Below are positions 1-7,889 of a DNA stretch of 64,000 nucleotides, piece after piece. The DNA is from an uncultured Collinsella sp. (lineage in GTDB: Bacteria; Actinomycetota; Coriobacteriia; Coriobacteriales; Coriobacteriaceae). The notes beneath the pieces were generated by a model that worked only from the letters and a program-made list of their open reading frames with translations, did not search any database and was not told the DNA's origin. A program made the position numbers and the translations under genes. Numbering within the stretch: position 1 is the stretch's first letter; every line of letters begins with the position of its first letter. Location of the stretch: assembly GCA_900541715.1 (NCBI GenBank), contig UQLI01000002.1, forward strand, positions 1 through 64,000, in the 5' to 3' direction.

Positions 1-642
1 GAGCACTGCGGCCACCGCCGCCGAGGTGGTCGTGTTGCCGATGCCCATCTCGCCCGCGGCGAGAAGGCGCACGCCGGCGCGGGCAAGCCCGCACGCGACG
101 GCGATTCCGACCTCGATCGCGTGCACGGCCCCATCGCGAGACATAGCGGGGCCGTGCGCGATGTTGCCGCTCCCCCGCCGCACGTTCGCGCGCACCATGC
201 GCGCGTCTTCTATGCCCCGGGCCATACCCACGTCGACGGGCACGACCTCGGCACCCGCGAACGCCGCCATGCGGCAGGCGCTCGTGGCCCCCTCGCACAT
301 GTTGCGCGCGACGGCTCGCGTCACGTCTTGCCCGCTTTGCGACACGCCCTCGGCAACGACCCCGTTGTCGGAAAAGAATACCGCGAGCGCACGGGGAAAC
401 TCGGCCACCTCGGCGCTCCCCTGAGCTGCGGCGATACACGCGACGGCGTCTTCAAAGTCACCCAATCCCCCCAAAGGATGCGCGATGGAGTCCCACGCGG
501 CGTACGCGGCGGCGCGGGCACACTCGTCTGCGGGCGCGATCCGGGAGAGCGCGGCTTCGAGCACGGCGCCCGGCGCCGACGAGAACGCGCGCTCGACTTC
601 CTCGCGGATGCAGGCAAGCGCGGTTTCGGTTGCTTCAGCCAT
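1..642 (-). CDS. cobT: Nicotinate-nucleotide:dimethylbenzimidazole phosphoribosyltransferase, 3' end off window
   Basis: CobT transfers the phosphoribosyl group of NaMN to a benzimidazole base, giving the alpha-ribazole phosphate of the cobalamin lower loop (cytoplasm). The 214 codons present run off the left edge without a stop, so about the last 140 residues, including the region of the catalytic Glu, are missing. Family features seen are HPLGGLGDFE near residue 55, the segment DNGVVAEGVS near residue 92 (families usually have DHGV), and GEMGIGNTTTSAA at about 197-209. The ATG at 642 overlaps the cbiA stop by 8 bp, so this is the last visible gene of the cbi operon. The assignment is firm; activity cannot be judged from a partial gene. 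Confidence 0.93.
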   Translation of the reverse strand, partial: MAEATETALACIREEVERAFSSAPGAVLEAALSRIAPADECARAAAYAAWDSIAHPLGGLGDFEDAVACIAAAQGSAEVAEFPRALAVFFSDNGVVAEGVSQSGQDVTRAVARNMCEGATSACRMAAFAGAEVVPVDVGMARGIEDARMVRANVRRGSGNIAHGPAMSRDGAVHAIEVGIAVACGLARAGVRLLAAGEMGIGNTTTSAAVAAVL

Positions 643-2017
643 GCCGTCTCCTCTCTGCGAACGACGCTGCGGCAGACGCGAACGCGCGCGCAACGTCGGG
701 GTTCGCAGGATAGTACACATGCGGGAAGCCCGCCACCAGGGACGGGGTGGTCGTCATGCACGGCCAGCCCTTGTCGCGCCGGGGCTTTTGCGCCCAGAAG
801 TCGCCGCCCGGGCAGGTGGACTGCCAGTAGTGGAACTCGTGCGCGCGGATGCGTGTGCCGCGCGGCCCGTAGAGCCCGTCGCGTTGGGAAGTGAGCTCCA
901 CGTACCCGAAATGGGACAGCCTTTCCCCGTTCTCGCTTGCGCCCTCAAGGGCGCCCGCAACAGGCCAGCGCCGCCCCTCGCTATCGGAGATTTCGCGCTG
1001 CAGGTACAGAAACCCACCGCATTCGGCGACCGTCGGCATGCCGGATTCCACCGCGCGCCGCACCGCCTCGCGCATCGGCGCGTTCTCGGAGAGCTGCCGC
1101 GCATGGAGCTCCGGGTAGCCGCCCCCCAGATAGAGGGCGCTTGTCCCCCGGGGCAACTCGCTATCACACAGAAGGCTAAAAAAGGCCAGCTCGCAACCCA
1201 GGTCCTCGAGCACGCGCAGGTTCTCCTCGTAGTAGAACGAGAACGCCTCGTCACGCGCGACGGCGACGATGGGCCGCGCTCCCGCGATCGGCTCCAACCG
1301 GTAAGGTTCCTCGCGGATATCGGGTGCCGTCGCCGCTATTTCGAGCAAGCGGCCGACGTCGACGCTCTTTTCCACCAGCTCGGCCATCTTGTCGATGCGC
1401 GCGGAGAGCTGCTCGACCTCGTCGGCGGTCACAAGCCCCAGATGCCGGCTTTCGAGCGAGAACGCCTCGTCGGCGGGAATATTACCCAAAACCGCGACGC
1501 CCGTGTGCTTCTCGATCGCAGGCGCCGCGTAGGCGCAGGCAGCGGCGCTCGTCTTGTTCAGCACGACGCCGCGCACGTTCGCACAAGGCAGGAACTCGGC
1601 GATGCCGCGAATTACGGCGGCGAGCGATAAAGACGCCCCGCGCCCGTTCACCACTAAAACGACCGGCGTTTCCGTGTCGCGCGCAACCTGGTAGCTGCTC
1701 GCGTCGGCCACGCCGGGCGCCATGCCGTCGTAGAAGCCCATGACCCCCTCGAGCACCGCGACATCCGCGCCCGCGGCGCCGCATGCGAGCAGGGCGCGCA
1801 GCGTCGGGGCGTCGGTGAAGAAGCCGTCTAAGTTGCCCGAGCGCGCGCCCACGACACGACGATGAAAGAGCGGATCAATGTAGTCGGGGCCACATTTGAA
1901 GGCCGCGCATGCGAGGCCGCGGCGCGCGAGCGCGCGCAGGAGCGCGCACGTAACGACCGTCTTGCCGCTCCCGCTCGAGGGTGCAGCGACCATGAAGCGC
2001 GGGATGGTCGTGCTCAC
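635..2017 (-). CDS. cbiA: Cobyrinate a,c-diamide synthase
   Basis: ATP- and glutamine-dependent amidation of the a and c side chains of cobyrinate, in the anaerobic cobalamin pathway. The 460-residue protein has an N-terminal dethiobiotin-synthetase-like ATPase with P-loop APSSGSGKT at about 12-20 and KCGPDYIDP near 41-49, and a C-terminal class I glutamine amidotransferase with GGGYPELH near 298 and the nucleophile in AECGGF (Cys about 333). HEFHYW lies near the C-terminus. The GTG at 2017 overlaps the upstream cbiET stop as GTGA, which decides the start; a longer frame upstream is Arg-rich and not family-like. Translational coupling to cbiET is likely. Confidence 0.96.
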   Translation of the reverse strand: MSTTIPRFMVAAPSSGSGKTVVTCALLRALARRGLACAAFKCGPDYIDPLFHRRVVGARSGNLDGFFTDAPTLRALLACGAAGADVAVLEGVMGFYDGMAPGVADASSYQVARDTETPVVLVVNGRGASLSLAAVIRGIAEFLPCANVRGVVLNKTSAAACAYAAPAIEKHTGVAVLGNIPADEAFSLESRHLGLVTADEVEQLSARIDKMAELVEKSVDVGRLLEIAATAPDIREEPYRLEPIAGARPIVAVARDEAFSFYYEENLRVLEDLGCELAFFSLLCDSELPRGTSALYLGGGYPELHARQLSENAPMREAVRRAVESGMPTVAECGGFLYLQREISDSEGRRWPVAGALEGASENGERLSHFGYVELTSQRDGLYGPRGTRIRAHEFHYWQSTCPGGDFWAQKPRRDKGWPCMTTTPSLVAGFPHVYYPANPDVARAFASAAASFAERRRHG

Positions 2018-3363
2018 CGGGCGCCGCCTTCCCCACCTGCACCACGCGCGCTGACGAGGAACACGGGGTTTTGCGCCTTCATGAGATGGTGCGAGCCTAC
2101 AGCCTCGGCGCGGGCGGCCGACACCTGGCACGCCTCGAACCCCTTAAAGCGCGAACCCGAGAGGAGCGCGCACGCCTCGGTGAGCGTCTCAACGGTGACG
2201 CATGGCACGCACAGACGAACCTGCGAGTTCTTCTCGAGCGCCGCCTCCACGATGGAGGGAAGCTCGCCCGCGCTCCCGCCGACGAACACGGCGTCGGGGA
2301 CGGGCAGTTTCGCGAGCGCTTCGGGGGCGACACCGGGGACTGCATGCACGTTGCCGCACCCGAATGCAGCCACGTTCTCCCGGATGAGCCGCACGCCGGC
2401 CGCGTTGCGCTCAACCGCCCATACCGACCCCGCTCGCGCGACGAGCGCCGCCTCGATCGACACGCTCCCCGTGCCGGCGCCGACGTCCCACACGGTGTCG
2501 GTCGCGGTAAGGCGAAGCTTCGCAAGCGCGACGGCGCGCACCTCCTGCTTGGTCATGGGAACGTCGCCGCGGATGAAGAGCTCGTCGGGAATGCCCGAGG
2601 AAGCGTACGGCCAGCGGGAGCTCGCGGCGCGGGATGCGCCCGCAGAGTCCGCCGCGGAAGAAGCCGCCGCGGGCGCAGACGCGCCGGCCGGTGCCTCGGA
2701 GGCTGCGCTAGAGCCCGCAGACGACCCGGCGCCACCTGCGAAATCGATAAGCATCACGTTCAAGTCGTCGAACGTCTGACCTGCGATTTCACTTGCGGTC
2801 GCACAGGTGATGCGCTCGTCGGGGTACGACAGGCGCTCGGCCACCGTCACGCGCGCGTCCCCGAAGCCCGCATGGCCAAGCTCGCCCGAAAGCCGCGAGG
2901 GATCTTCCCCGCCCGACGTGGCGAGGAAGAGCTCACCTGCGCGCTCGGCCTCGGCCACGATGTCGCACGCCACGCCGTGAGCGCTCGCGAAGCGCCAATC
3001 CTGCCATGGACGCGCGAGGCGCGCGGCGAGATACGACGCTGAGCTTATGCCGGGAATGACGCGCACGTCCACCCGCGCGTCGCCGGAGAGCGCCTCCACC
3101 AGGCGGCGCGCGCCGCTGAACAGCCCCACATCGCCCGTCATCACGACCACGGCGCGCTGCCACGACGCCGCATCGGTGAGCGCGGCGACGATGTCCGCCG
3201 TCTTAACGAGCTCGCATCTCACAGCGTCGGGCGGCACGTCGATGCCGGCAAGCGCGCGATGAGCACCGATGACCACGTCGGCGATGTCGATCGCGTCGAG
3301 CGCCGCGCGCGAGAGCAAGTCGGGGTTTCCGGGCCCCGCCCCGATGATCGTTACCTTTCGCAT
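2014..3363 (-). CDS. cbiET: Bifunctional cobalt-precorrin-7 C5-methyltransferase / precorrin-6B C15-methyltransferase (decarboxylating)
   Basis: CbiE methylates C5, while CbiT methylates C15 and decarboxylates the acetate on ring C. Here they are one 449-residue protein, as in CobL. Residues 1 to about 205 are the CbiE tetrapyrrole methylase (start VTIIGAGPGNPDLL). About 40 residues rich in Ala, Ser and Gly form a linker. CbiT follows with GIPDELFIRGDVPMTK and the SAM motif DVGAGTGS. The ATG at 3363 has GGGAG about 6 bp upstream and lies 13 bp inside cbiH. Fusion of cbiE and cbiT is known elsewhere; the long low-complexity linker is the odd part. Confidence 0.95.
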   Translation of the reverse strand: MRKVTIIGAGPGNPDLLSRAALDAIDIADVVIGAHRALAGIDVPPDAVRCELVKTADIVAALTDAASWQRAVVVMTGDVGLFSGARRLVEALSGDARVDVRVIPGISSASYLAARLARPWQDWRFASAHGVACDIVAEAERAGELFLATSGGEDPSRLSGELGHAGFGDARVTVAERLSYPDERITCATASEIAGQTFDDLNVMLIDFAGGAGSSAGSSAASEAPAGASAPAAASSAADSAGASRAASSRWPYASSGIPDELFIRGDVPMTKQEVRAVALAKLRLTATDTVWDVGAGTGSVSIEAALVARAGSVWAVERNAAGVRLIRENVAAFGCGNVHAVPGVAPEALAKLPVPDAVFVGGSAGELPSIVEAALEKNSQVRLCVPCVTVETLTEACALLSGSRFKGFEACQVSAARAEAVGSHHLMKAQNPVFLVSARGAGGEGGAR

Positions 3364-4094
3364 GGAATCTCCCGATACCCGCGCGGCGTGACCATACGGC
3401 CGCCTACGAGCTTCGTGTCCGCGTTGCCGACGAACACGGTGGTGAACATGTCGGCGTCGATCTCCCCCAGCTCAGAGAGCCTGCACATGCCCGACTGCTG
3501 CCCCTCGCGCCCGATGTTGCGTACCCAGCCGCAGAGCGTGTCGGGGGCCTTCCATTCGAGCATAATCTTCGCCGCGCGCGAGAGCCTGTCGGCGCGCTTT
3601 CTGCTGCGCGGGTTGTACAAACAGATGCAGAAGTCGGCGCTCGCCACGGCGGCGAGCCTGCGCTCGATGACCTCCCATGGCGTGAGCAGGTCGGAGAGCG
3701 ACACGACCGCGAAGTCGTGGGCAAGCGGGGCGCCGAGCACCGCCGACCCGCTCTGAGCCGCGGTGGCCCCGGCGATAACTTCCACGTCTACATCGGGGTA
3801 GTCCTCCGCAAGCTCCAGCACGGGGCTCGCCATGCCGTACACGCCCGCGTCACCGCTGCACACGAGCGCCACGGCTCCTCCGCTCTGCGCGCGCGAAAGC
3901 GCCAGGCGGCACCGTTCGACCTCGTGCATCATCGGCGTCGCGAGATGCGCCGCGTCGGGCACGGCGGCGAGCGCGAGCTCCACGTATTTCGTGTACCCCA
4001 CAACGATGTCGGCCGCCTCGAGCGCGCGCCGGGCCGCAATCGTCATGCCGTCGGGGCCGCCCGGGCCGATCCCCACCACGAAGAGCTTTCCCAT
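3351..4094 (-). CDS. cbiH: Cobalt-precorrin-3 C17-methyltransferase (CbiH/CobJ family)
   Basis: SAM-dependent ring-contracting C17 methylation of the corrin precursor. The 247-residue protein is a canonical tetrapyrrole methylase: VVGIGPGGPDGMT near residue 5, then CSGDAGVYGMA and VIAGATAAQSGSA, and a C-terminal half with LYNPRSRKR. The ATG at 4094 shares its A with the cbiG stop (TGATG); a GTG at 4097 one codon earlier is an alternative. Its position between cbiG and cbiET is typical of cbi operons. CbiH was preferred over the other C-methyltransferases because of the LSDLLTPW and LYNPRS segments typical of CobJ/CbiH. Confidence 0.94.
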   Translation of the reverse strand: MGKLFVVGIGPGGPDGMTIAARRALEAADIVVGYTKYVELALAAVPDAAHLATPMMHEVERCRLALSRAQSGGAVALVCSGDAGVYGMASPVLELAEDYPDVDVEVIAGATAAQSGSAVLGAPLAHDFAVVSLSDLLTPWEVIERRLAAVASADFCICLYNPRSRKRADRLSRAAKIMLEWKAPDTLCGWVRNIGREGQQSGMCRLSELGEIDADMFTTVFVGNADTKLVGGRMVTPRGYREIPCER

Positions 4095-5227
4095 CACCGC
4101 TCCTTAAACGAAAGTTCGATAGTTACCCTGGAAAACGCGACGGTCACGCCGCCGTGAGCGAGCTTCGGGAAGATAAGTTTGCCCCCGTCCGCGAGCGCCG
4201 CGCGCTCGCACACGTTGTCGACCCCCACCGTCGCACGCACGAAATCAGATGGCGAAACGCTGCCTTCGACCTGCGACAACTCCTCTGCGGAATACGTCGC
4301 AAGCGGGATATTGCGCGCGCGGCAGAAGGCGAGCAGACCCTCCTCGTGCGCCTTCACGTCGATCGTCGCCGCCTCGCGCACGGCCGAGGGCGAGATGCCC
4401 GCCTGCCCGCACGCGAGAAGAAACGCCTCCCCGATGGCTTCGGCGCACGTACCGCGACGGCACCCTATGCCCGCAACGATGCAGGGCACGACAAGGCGAA
4501 GCGGCTCGGGCGCAGGCGCCTGCGCCCGCACGCCCGCCGGCTTCCACGTCTCACCGGCGGGCACGACCTCGCCCGTTGTCTCCGACGCGCGAACGGACGC
4601 ACCTGCATTCGCGCCAGCGAACGGCGACACGACGATATCGGCCCGAGCGCGGTCGGACGCAATGTCAACCCCCTCAGGCAGCTGTCCCGAAATCGGCATG
4701 TCGGAATAGAGCGTCACGCGCCCGCCCGAAAGCAGCCGCGCCGACACTCGCTTGATAGCCTCGGGATTCGAAACGACGAGCCCCGCACAGCGCGCCCACG
4801 TATCCACCGCCCACACGCCGCGGACGTCGGTCGCCGTGGTGATGACGGGGATGGCCCCTGCCGCGCGTGCCACAGTTTGCGCAAGCTCGTTCGCACCGCC
4901 CAAATGCCCCGACAAAAGCGGGACGGCAAAGCGCCCCGCCTCGTCGATCACCACAACCGCAGAATCGGTTGCCTTCGAGGCGACATGCGGCGCGATCGCC
5001 CGCACGGCGATGCCCGCCGCGCCCACGAACAGAAGCGCGTCCGACGCTTCCCACGCGAGCGCCGTCCATGCGCGCAGGTCGGCCTTCCCCTCACCGAACC
5101 CGCGCGAAACGGAAACGTACCAGCCAGGGTCATCTTCACCTGTCTGCGCGTAATCGGAAAGCGCGTGTGCGGTGCGCTCCGCCAACGCATACCCCCTCTC
5201 AGTGAACGCTATGCAGGAAATCCTCAT
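4094..5227 (-). CDS. cbiG: Cobalt-precorrin-5A hydrolase
   Basis: CbiG opens the delta-lactone of cobalt-precorrin-5A and releases acetaldehyde, a step specific to the anaerobic pathway. The 377 residues hold an N-terminal CbiG_N-type domain (LFVGAAGIAVRAIAPH, then VPLLSGHLGGAN), a variable middle, and a CbiG_C domain beginning VAGIGCRRGTCAEAI and ending in a typical KLIFPKLAHGGVTVA segment. The ATG at 5227 directly abuts the TAG of the cbiL remnant, so translation was probably coupled to that gene. Presence of cbiG marks the early-cobalt route. Confidence 0.95.
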   Translation of the reverse strand: MRISCIAFTERGYALAERTAHALSDYAQTGEDDPGWYVSVSRGFGEGKADLRAWTALAWEASDALLFVGAAGIAVRAIAPHVASKATDSAVVVIDEAGRFAVPLLSGHLGGANELAQTVARAAGAIPVITTATDVRGVWAVDTWARCAGLVVSNPEAIKRVSARLLSGGRVTLYSDMPISGQLPEGVDIASDRARADIVVSPFAGANAGASVRASETTGEVVPAGETWKPAGVRAQAPAPEPLRLVVPCIVAGIGCRRGTCAEAIGEAFLLACGQAGISPSAVREAATIDVKAHEEGLLAFCRARNIPLATYSAEELSQVEGSVSPSDFVRATVGVDNVCERAALADGGKLIFPKLAHGGVTVAFSRVTIELSFKER

Positions 5228-5461
5228 CTAGCACACCACCATCGTCGAGAAGTAGCTGCCCCGATCGGGCATATCGTCGAGCGAGCGGTACACGCGCTCG
5301 CCCGGAAGCCCACAGTCCTCTACGAGCTCGGCACCGTCGAAGGTGCCCTCCTCGCGAAGGATGCGCTTCGTGTCCGAAAGCGAGCGGCGTGCCTTCATGA
5401 CCACCTTCGTCCCCGGCCAGCCGATTGCGCGGCCCACCCCGTACAGCACGCCTTTACTCAT
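5228..5461 (-). pseudogene. cbiL: cbiL remnant: precorrin-2 C20-methyltransferase with its middle deleted
   Basis: The 77-residue frame starts MSKGVLYGVG, the usual N-terminus of CbiL. It then jumps directly to a CbiL-like C-terminus: PGTKVVMKARRSL, a DCGLPGERVY segment and the terminal GSYFSTMVV. An intact family member has about 230 residues, so roughly 150 residues, including the SAM-binding GPGDPE motif and the active-site body, are missing at the junction near 5430. The frame is open across the junction and its start and stop still fit the operon (8 bp overlap with cbiD, abutting cbiG). It cannot be a working methyltransferase. A new small protein is less likely, since both ends match CbiL. 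Confidence 0.82.
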
Positions 5462-6638
5462 ACGTCGCCCCCAATTTCCCGATAACTGCATCGGCGCCCG
5501 ACGTGCGGAAAAGCTCGCGGCGCTCGGCGTCGAACACGACCGCGGCGATGTCGCATGCGCCCGCCGCGCGACGGCGCAACCTGACCTCGATTGCCGTAGC
5601 GAGCGAGGCGCGCGCAGCGTCCCCCACGCCGGCGGCCTCGATTACCTCGAGTGCCGCCGTGGTCGTGACGGACGTCATGATCTCGCGCACGGTCTTCGCG
5701 CCCGCGCCGGCCATGGCCGCGTGGGCGGCCAGAATCTCCGCGCGGCAGTCGGCGGTACGCGAATGGGTGTCCATGATGCCGCCCGCGACCTTCACCAACT
5801 TGCCGATGTGTCCCACAAGAAGGACATTGGTAAATCCCTCGCGAATGCAGCAATCAATCGCGTCGCCCACAAAGTTGGAGATGAAGACCACCGGCGCACC
5901 GTTTAGGTGGAAATGCCCCGAGATGAACTGCCCGCCGTAGTTGCCGGGCGTGAGCACGACTCCGCGCCGCCCCATAGCCGCATGCTGCCGAATCTCGAGC
6001 TCGATGCTGTCACGCAAGGCAGCGAGGCTGCGCGGCTCGACGATGCCCGTCGTTCCCAGGATGGAGATGCCGTCCTCTATCCCCAGGTGCGGGTTGAAGG
6101 TCTTTTCGGCAAGGGCCACACCCTCGGGTACCGAAATCGTCACAGCAATGTTTCCAGAAAAGCCGTGCGCGGCGCACACCTCACGCACCGCCGAAGTAAT
6201 CATCGCGCGCGGCGTCGCGTTGATGGCGGCCGCCCCCACCGGCTGCTCGAGCCCGGGCAACGTCACGCGCCCCACGCCCACGCCGCCATCGACGGAAACT
6301 TCCGATTCGTGCGCGGGCACGTCCTTGCTGCCCGCAGTACCCGTGCCCGACCCGGCATGTTCCACGCGCGCGTACACGAGCACGCCGTCGGTCACATCGG
6401 CGTCGTCGCCTGCATCCTTTCGCACGGCGCACTGGGAGCACCCCTCGCCGATGTATGCATCGACCACGTCCGTCTCGACGGGCAGCCCGCCGGGGGTGAC
6501 GATCGACACGCGGCCGACGGGCTTTCGTGACAAGAGCATCTCGCAGGCCGCCTTCGCCGCGAGCGCGGCGCAACTCCCCGTGGTATAGCCGCAGCGCAGG
6601 CGGGTCGTCCCGGTATATATGTAGTGCTCGAAGGCCAC
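5454..6638 (-). CDS. cbiD: Cobalt-precorrin-5B C1-methyltransferase
   Basis: CbiD methylates C1 of cobalt-precorrin-5B in the anaerobic cobalamin pathway. The 394-residue protein has the diagnostic CGYTTGSCAA near residue 17, a Cys-containing loop GEGCSQCAVRKDAGDDADVT, then GAAAINATPRAMI, ILGTTGIVEP, LTPGNYG and VGHIGKLVKVAGG. The start is taken as the GTG at 6638, one base after the cbiF stop, because the frame upstream is Arg-rich shadow of cbiF. A weak GGAAGG lies about 14 bp upstream, so coupling to cbiF is likely. Confidence 0.95.
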   Translation of the reverse strand: MAFEHYIYTGTTRLRCGYTTGSCAALAAKAACEMLLSRKPVGRVSIVTPGGLPVETDVVDAYIGEGCSQCAVRKDAGDDADVTDGVLVYARVEHAGSGTGTAGSKDVPAHESEVSVDGGVGVGRVTLPGLEQPVGAAAINATPRAMITSAVREVCAAHGFSGNIAVTISVPEGVALAEKTFNPHLGIEDGISILGTTGIVEPRSLAALRDSIELEIRQHAAMGRRGVVLTPGNYGGQFISGHFHLNGAPVVFISNFVGDAIDCCIREGFTNVLLVGHIGKLVKVAGGIMDTHSRTADCRAEILAAHAAMAGAGAKTVREIMTSVTTTAALEVIEAAGVGDAARASLATAIEVRLRRRAAGACDIAAVVFDAERRELFRTSGADAVIGKLGATYE

Positions 6639-6639
6639 G

Positions 6640-7431
6640 CTAGCTGCTCGCCTTCCGATACCCCGTGGCAAACGAAGGGTCGTAAAGCTTGCTGCGCTCG
6701 TACGACTCCGCTTGCGCGCCGTCGTGCGCAAGCCCGCCGTGAGCTCCGAGCACGCGGCCCACCACCACGAGCGCCGTGCGGTCGATGCCCTCTCGCGCGC
6801 CCGCATCGGCGAGCGTGCCCACTGTGCATCGCACCACGCGCTCCTCAGGCCAGGTCGCCTTGTACACGAGCGCCGCCGGCTCGTCGGAGCTGCGGCCCGC
6901 GGCCAAAAGCTCGGCGGAAAGCTCGGCGAGCATACCCGAGCTCAGGAAGATGACCATAGTCGAGCCGCTTTCCGCCATGGTGCGCATGCCCTCGCCCGCG
7001 GGCATGGGGGTGCGCCCGGAAAGCCGCGTGATCACGACCGACTGGCTGATTCCCGGCAGCGTGTATTCCTGGCGAAGCGCCGCCGCGGCACCGCAAAAGC
7101 TCGACACGCCGGGCACCACCTCGTAGTCCACGCCGCGCGCGTCGAGTGCGTCCATCTGCTCCTGGATGGCGCCGTATAGGCACGGGTCACCCGTGTGCAG
7201 GCGCACCACTTCCTCGCCCCGCGCATCCGCCGCACACATCACGTCGAGCACTTCCTCCAAGGTCATGTGCGCGCTGTCGTAGACGACGCAGGATTCCTTG
7301 CAATCGGCGAGCAGCTCGGGGTTCACAAGGCTCCCCGCCCAAACGACCACGTCGGCCGCGCGCAGAAGGCGCGCCCCGCGCAGCGTGATAAGGTCGGCGG
7401 CGCCCGAGCCTGCGCCAACGATATGAATCAT
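6640..7431 (-). CDS. cbiF: Cobalt-precorrin-4 C11-methyltransferase
   Basis: SAM-dependent C11 methylation; the first gene of the minus-strand cbi operon. The 263-residue tetrapyrrole methylase begins MIHIVGAGSGAADLITLRG and carries VVWAGSLVNPELL, RLHTGDPCLYGAIQEQ, VPGVSSFCGAAA and the C-terminal YKATWPEERV typical of CobM/CbiF. The ATG at 7431 has GGGAAGGGAAGG 5-16 bp upstream. The 458 bp to the divergent cbiK contain a riboswitch, but only in the opposite orientation, so how this operon is controlled is not visible. Confidence 0.95.
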   Translation of the reverse strand: MIHIVGAGSGAADLITLRGARLLRAADVVVWAGSLVNPELLADCKESCVVYDSAHMTLEEVLDVMCAADARGEEVVRLHTGDPCLYGAIQEQMDALDARGVDYEVVPGVSSFCGAAAALRQEYTLPGISQSVVITRLSGRTPMPAGEGMRTMAESGSTMVIFLSSGMLAELSAELLAAGRSSDEPAALVYKATWPEERVVRCTVGTLADAGAREGIDRTALVVVGRVLGAHGGLAHDGAQAESYERSKLYDPSFATGYRKASS

Positions 7432-7562
7432 CCGAGCCTTCCCTTCCCGTTTCTCATCGCAACCGTTTACGCCGCCCTTCGCACAGCGGGCAAAACACGG
7501 CGCCCGCAGCGGCAATCGGCGCAAATACGCAGGCAGGAGGCGCAATGCCGCCCGCCCTGGCT

Positions 7563-7591
7563 TTGACACGTTCACAAGTGCCCACTATCAT
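7563..7591 (+). promoter_or_regulatory. Strong sigma-A-type promoter for the cbiK/transporter operon
   Basis: TTGACA at 7563-7568 and TATCAT at 7586-7591 are separated by exactly 17 bp. Transcription would start near 7598, shortly before the cobalamin riboswitch. This is the best promoter match noticed in the left third of the window. Confidence 0.75.
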
Positions 7592-7639
7592 AGTAAAAGT
7601 TTCGGCAACGAGCATATGACAATCGGATAAAAGGAAATG

Positions 7640-7870
7640 ACCGGCGCGGCGCCCGCACAGCCCGCGCTGGCTTGCGAAGGGAACCAGGTGGGAATCCTGG
7701 GCAAGGGACATTACTGTATAGGACGCGCGGGCGAACTGCCTCGCGCCCCAAGCCAGACTGCTTCGCCTTTTCCTCACGGCATCGCCGTGGCGTTAGCTCC
7801 TTGTGAACCCCGAGGGGTGCGCTTTTCTTTCGCTTGTGCCGACAAGCAACTGTCGCCGGGGGACCGGCAA
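7640..7870 (+). promoter_or_regulatory. Cobalamin (B12) riboswitch and expression platform
   Basis: The core motifs occur in the conserved order: GGGAA then GGTG and AATCC (7680-7696), GGGAC and ACTGTA (7705-7718), and the B12 box AAGCCAGACTGC (7750-7761). CTGGCTTG (7667-7674) pairs perfectly with CAAGCCAG (7749-7756), enclosing the core. Downstream hairpins are CACGGC/GCCGTG (7775-7789), GCTTG/CAAGC (7832-7847) and GCCGG/CCGGC (7855-7868). The last ends 5 bases before the cbiK Shine-Dalgarno. No U-tract terminator is seen, so control of translation initiation is the likelier mode (inference). Adenosylcobalamin or another corrinoid should repress the downstream transporter genes. Confidence 0.87.
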
Positions 7871-7889
7871 ACCGAGGAAAGGAAAAACC

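Noticed and set aside
5228..5461. The 77-residue frame as a novel small protein of the cbi operon.
   Set aside because: Both ends match CbiL, so a deletion remnant explains it better.
7432..7640. Possible cobalamin riboswitch on the minus strand ahead of cbiF (GCCAGG near 7556).
   Set aside because: No upstream core motifs (GGTG, AATCC, ACTGT) in the right order on that strand; the clear riboswitch is on the plus strand.
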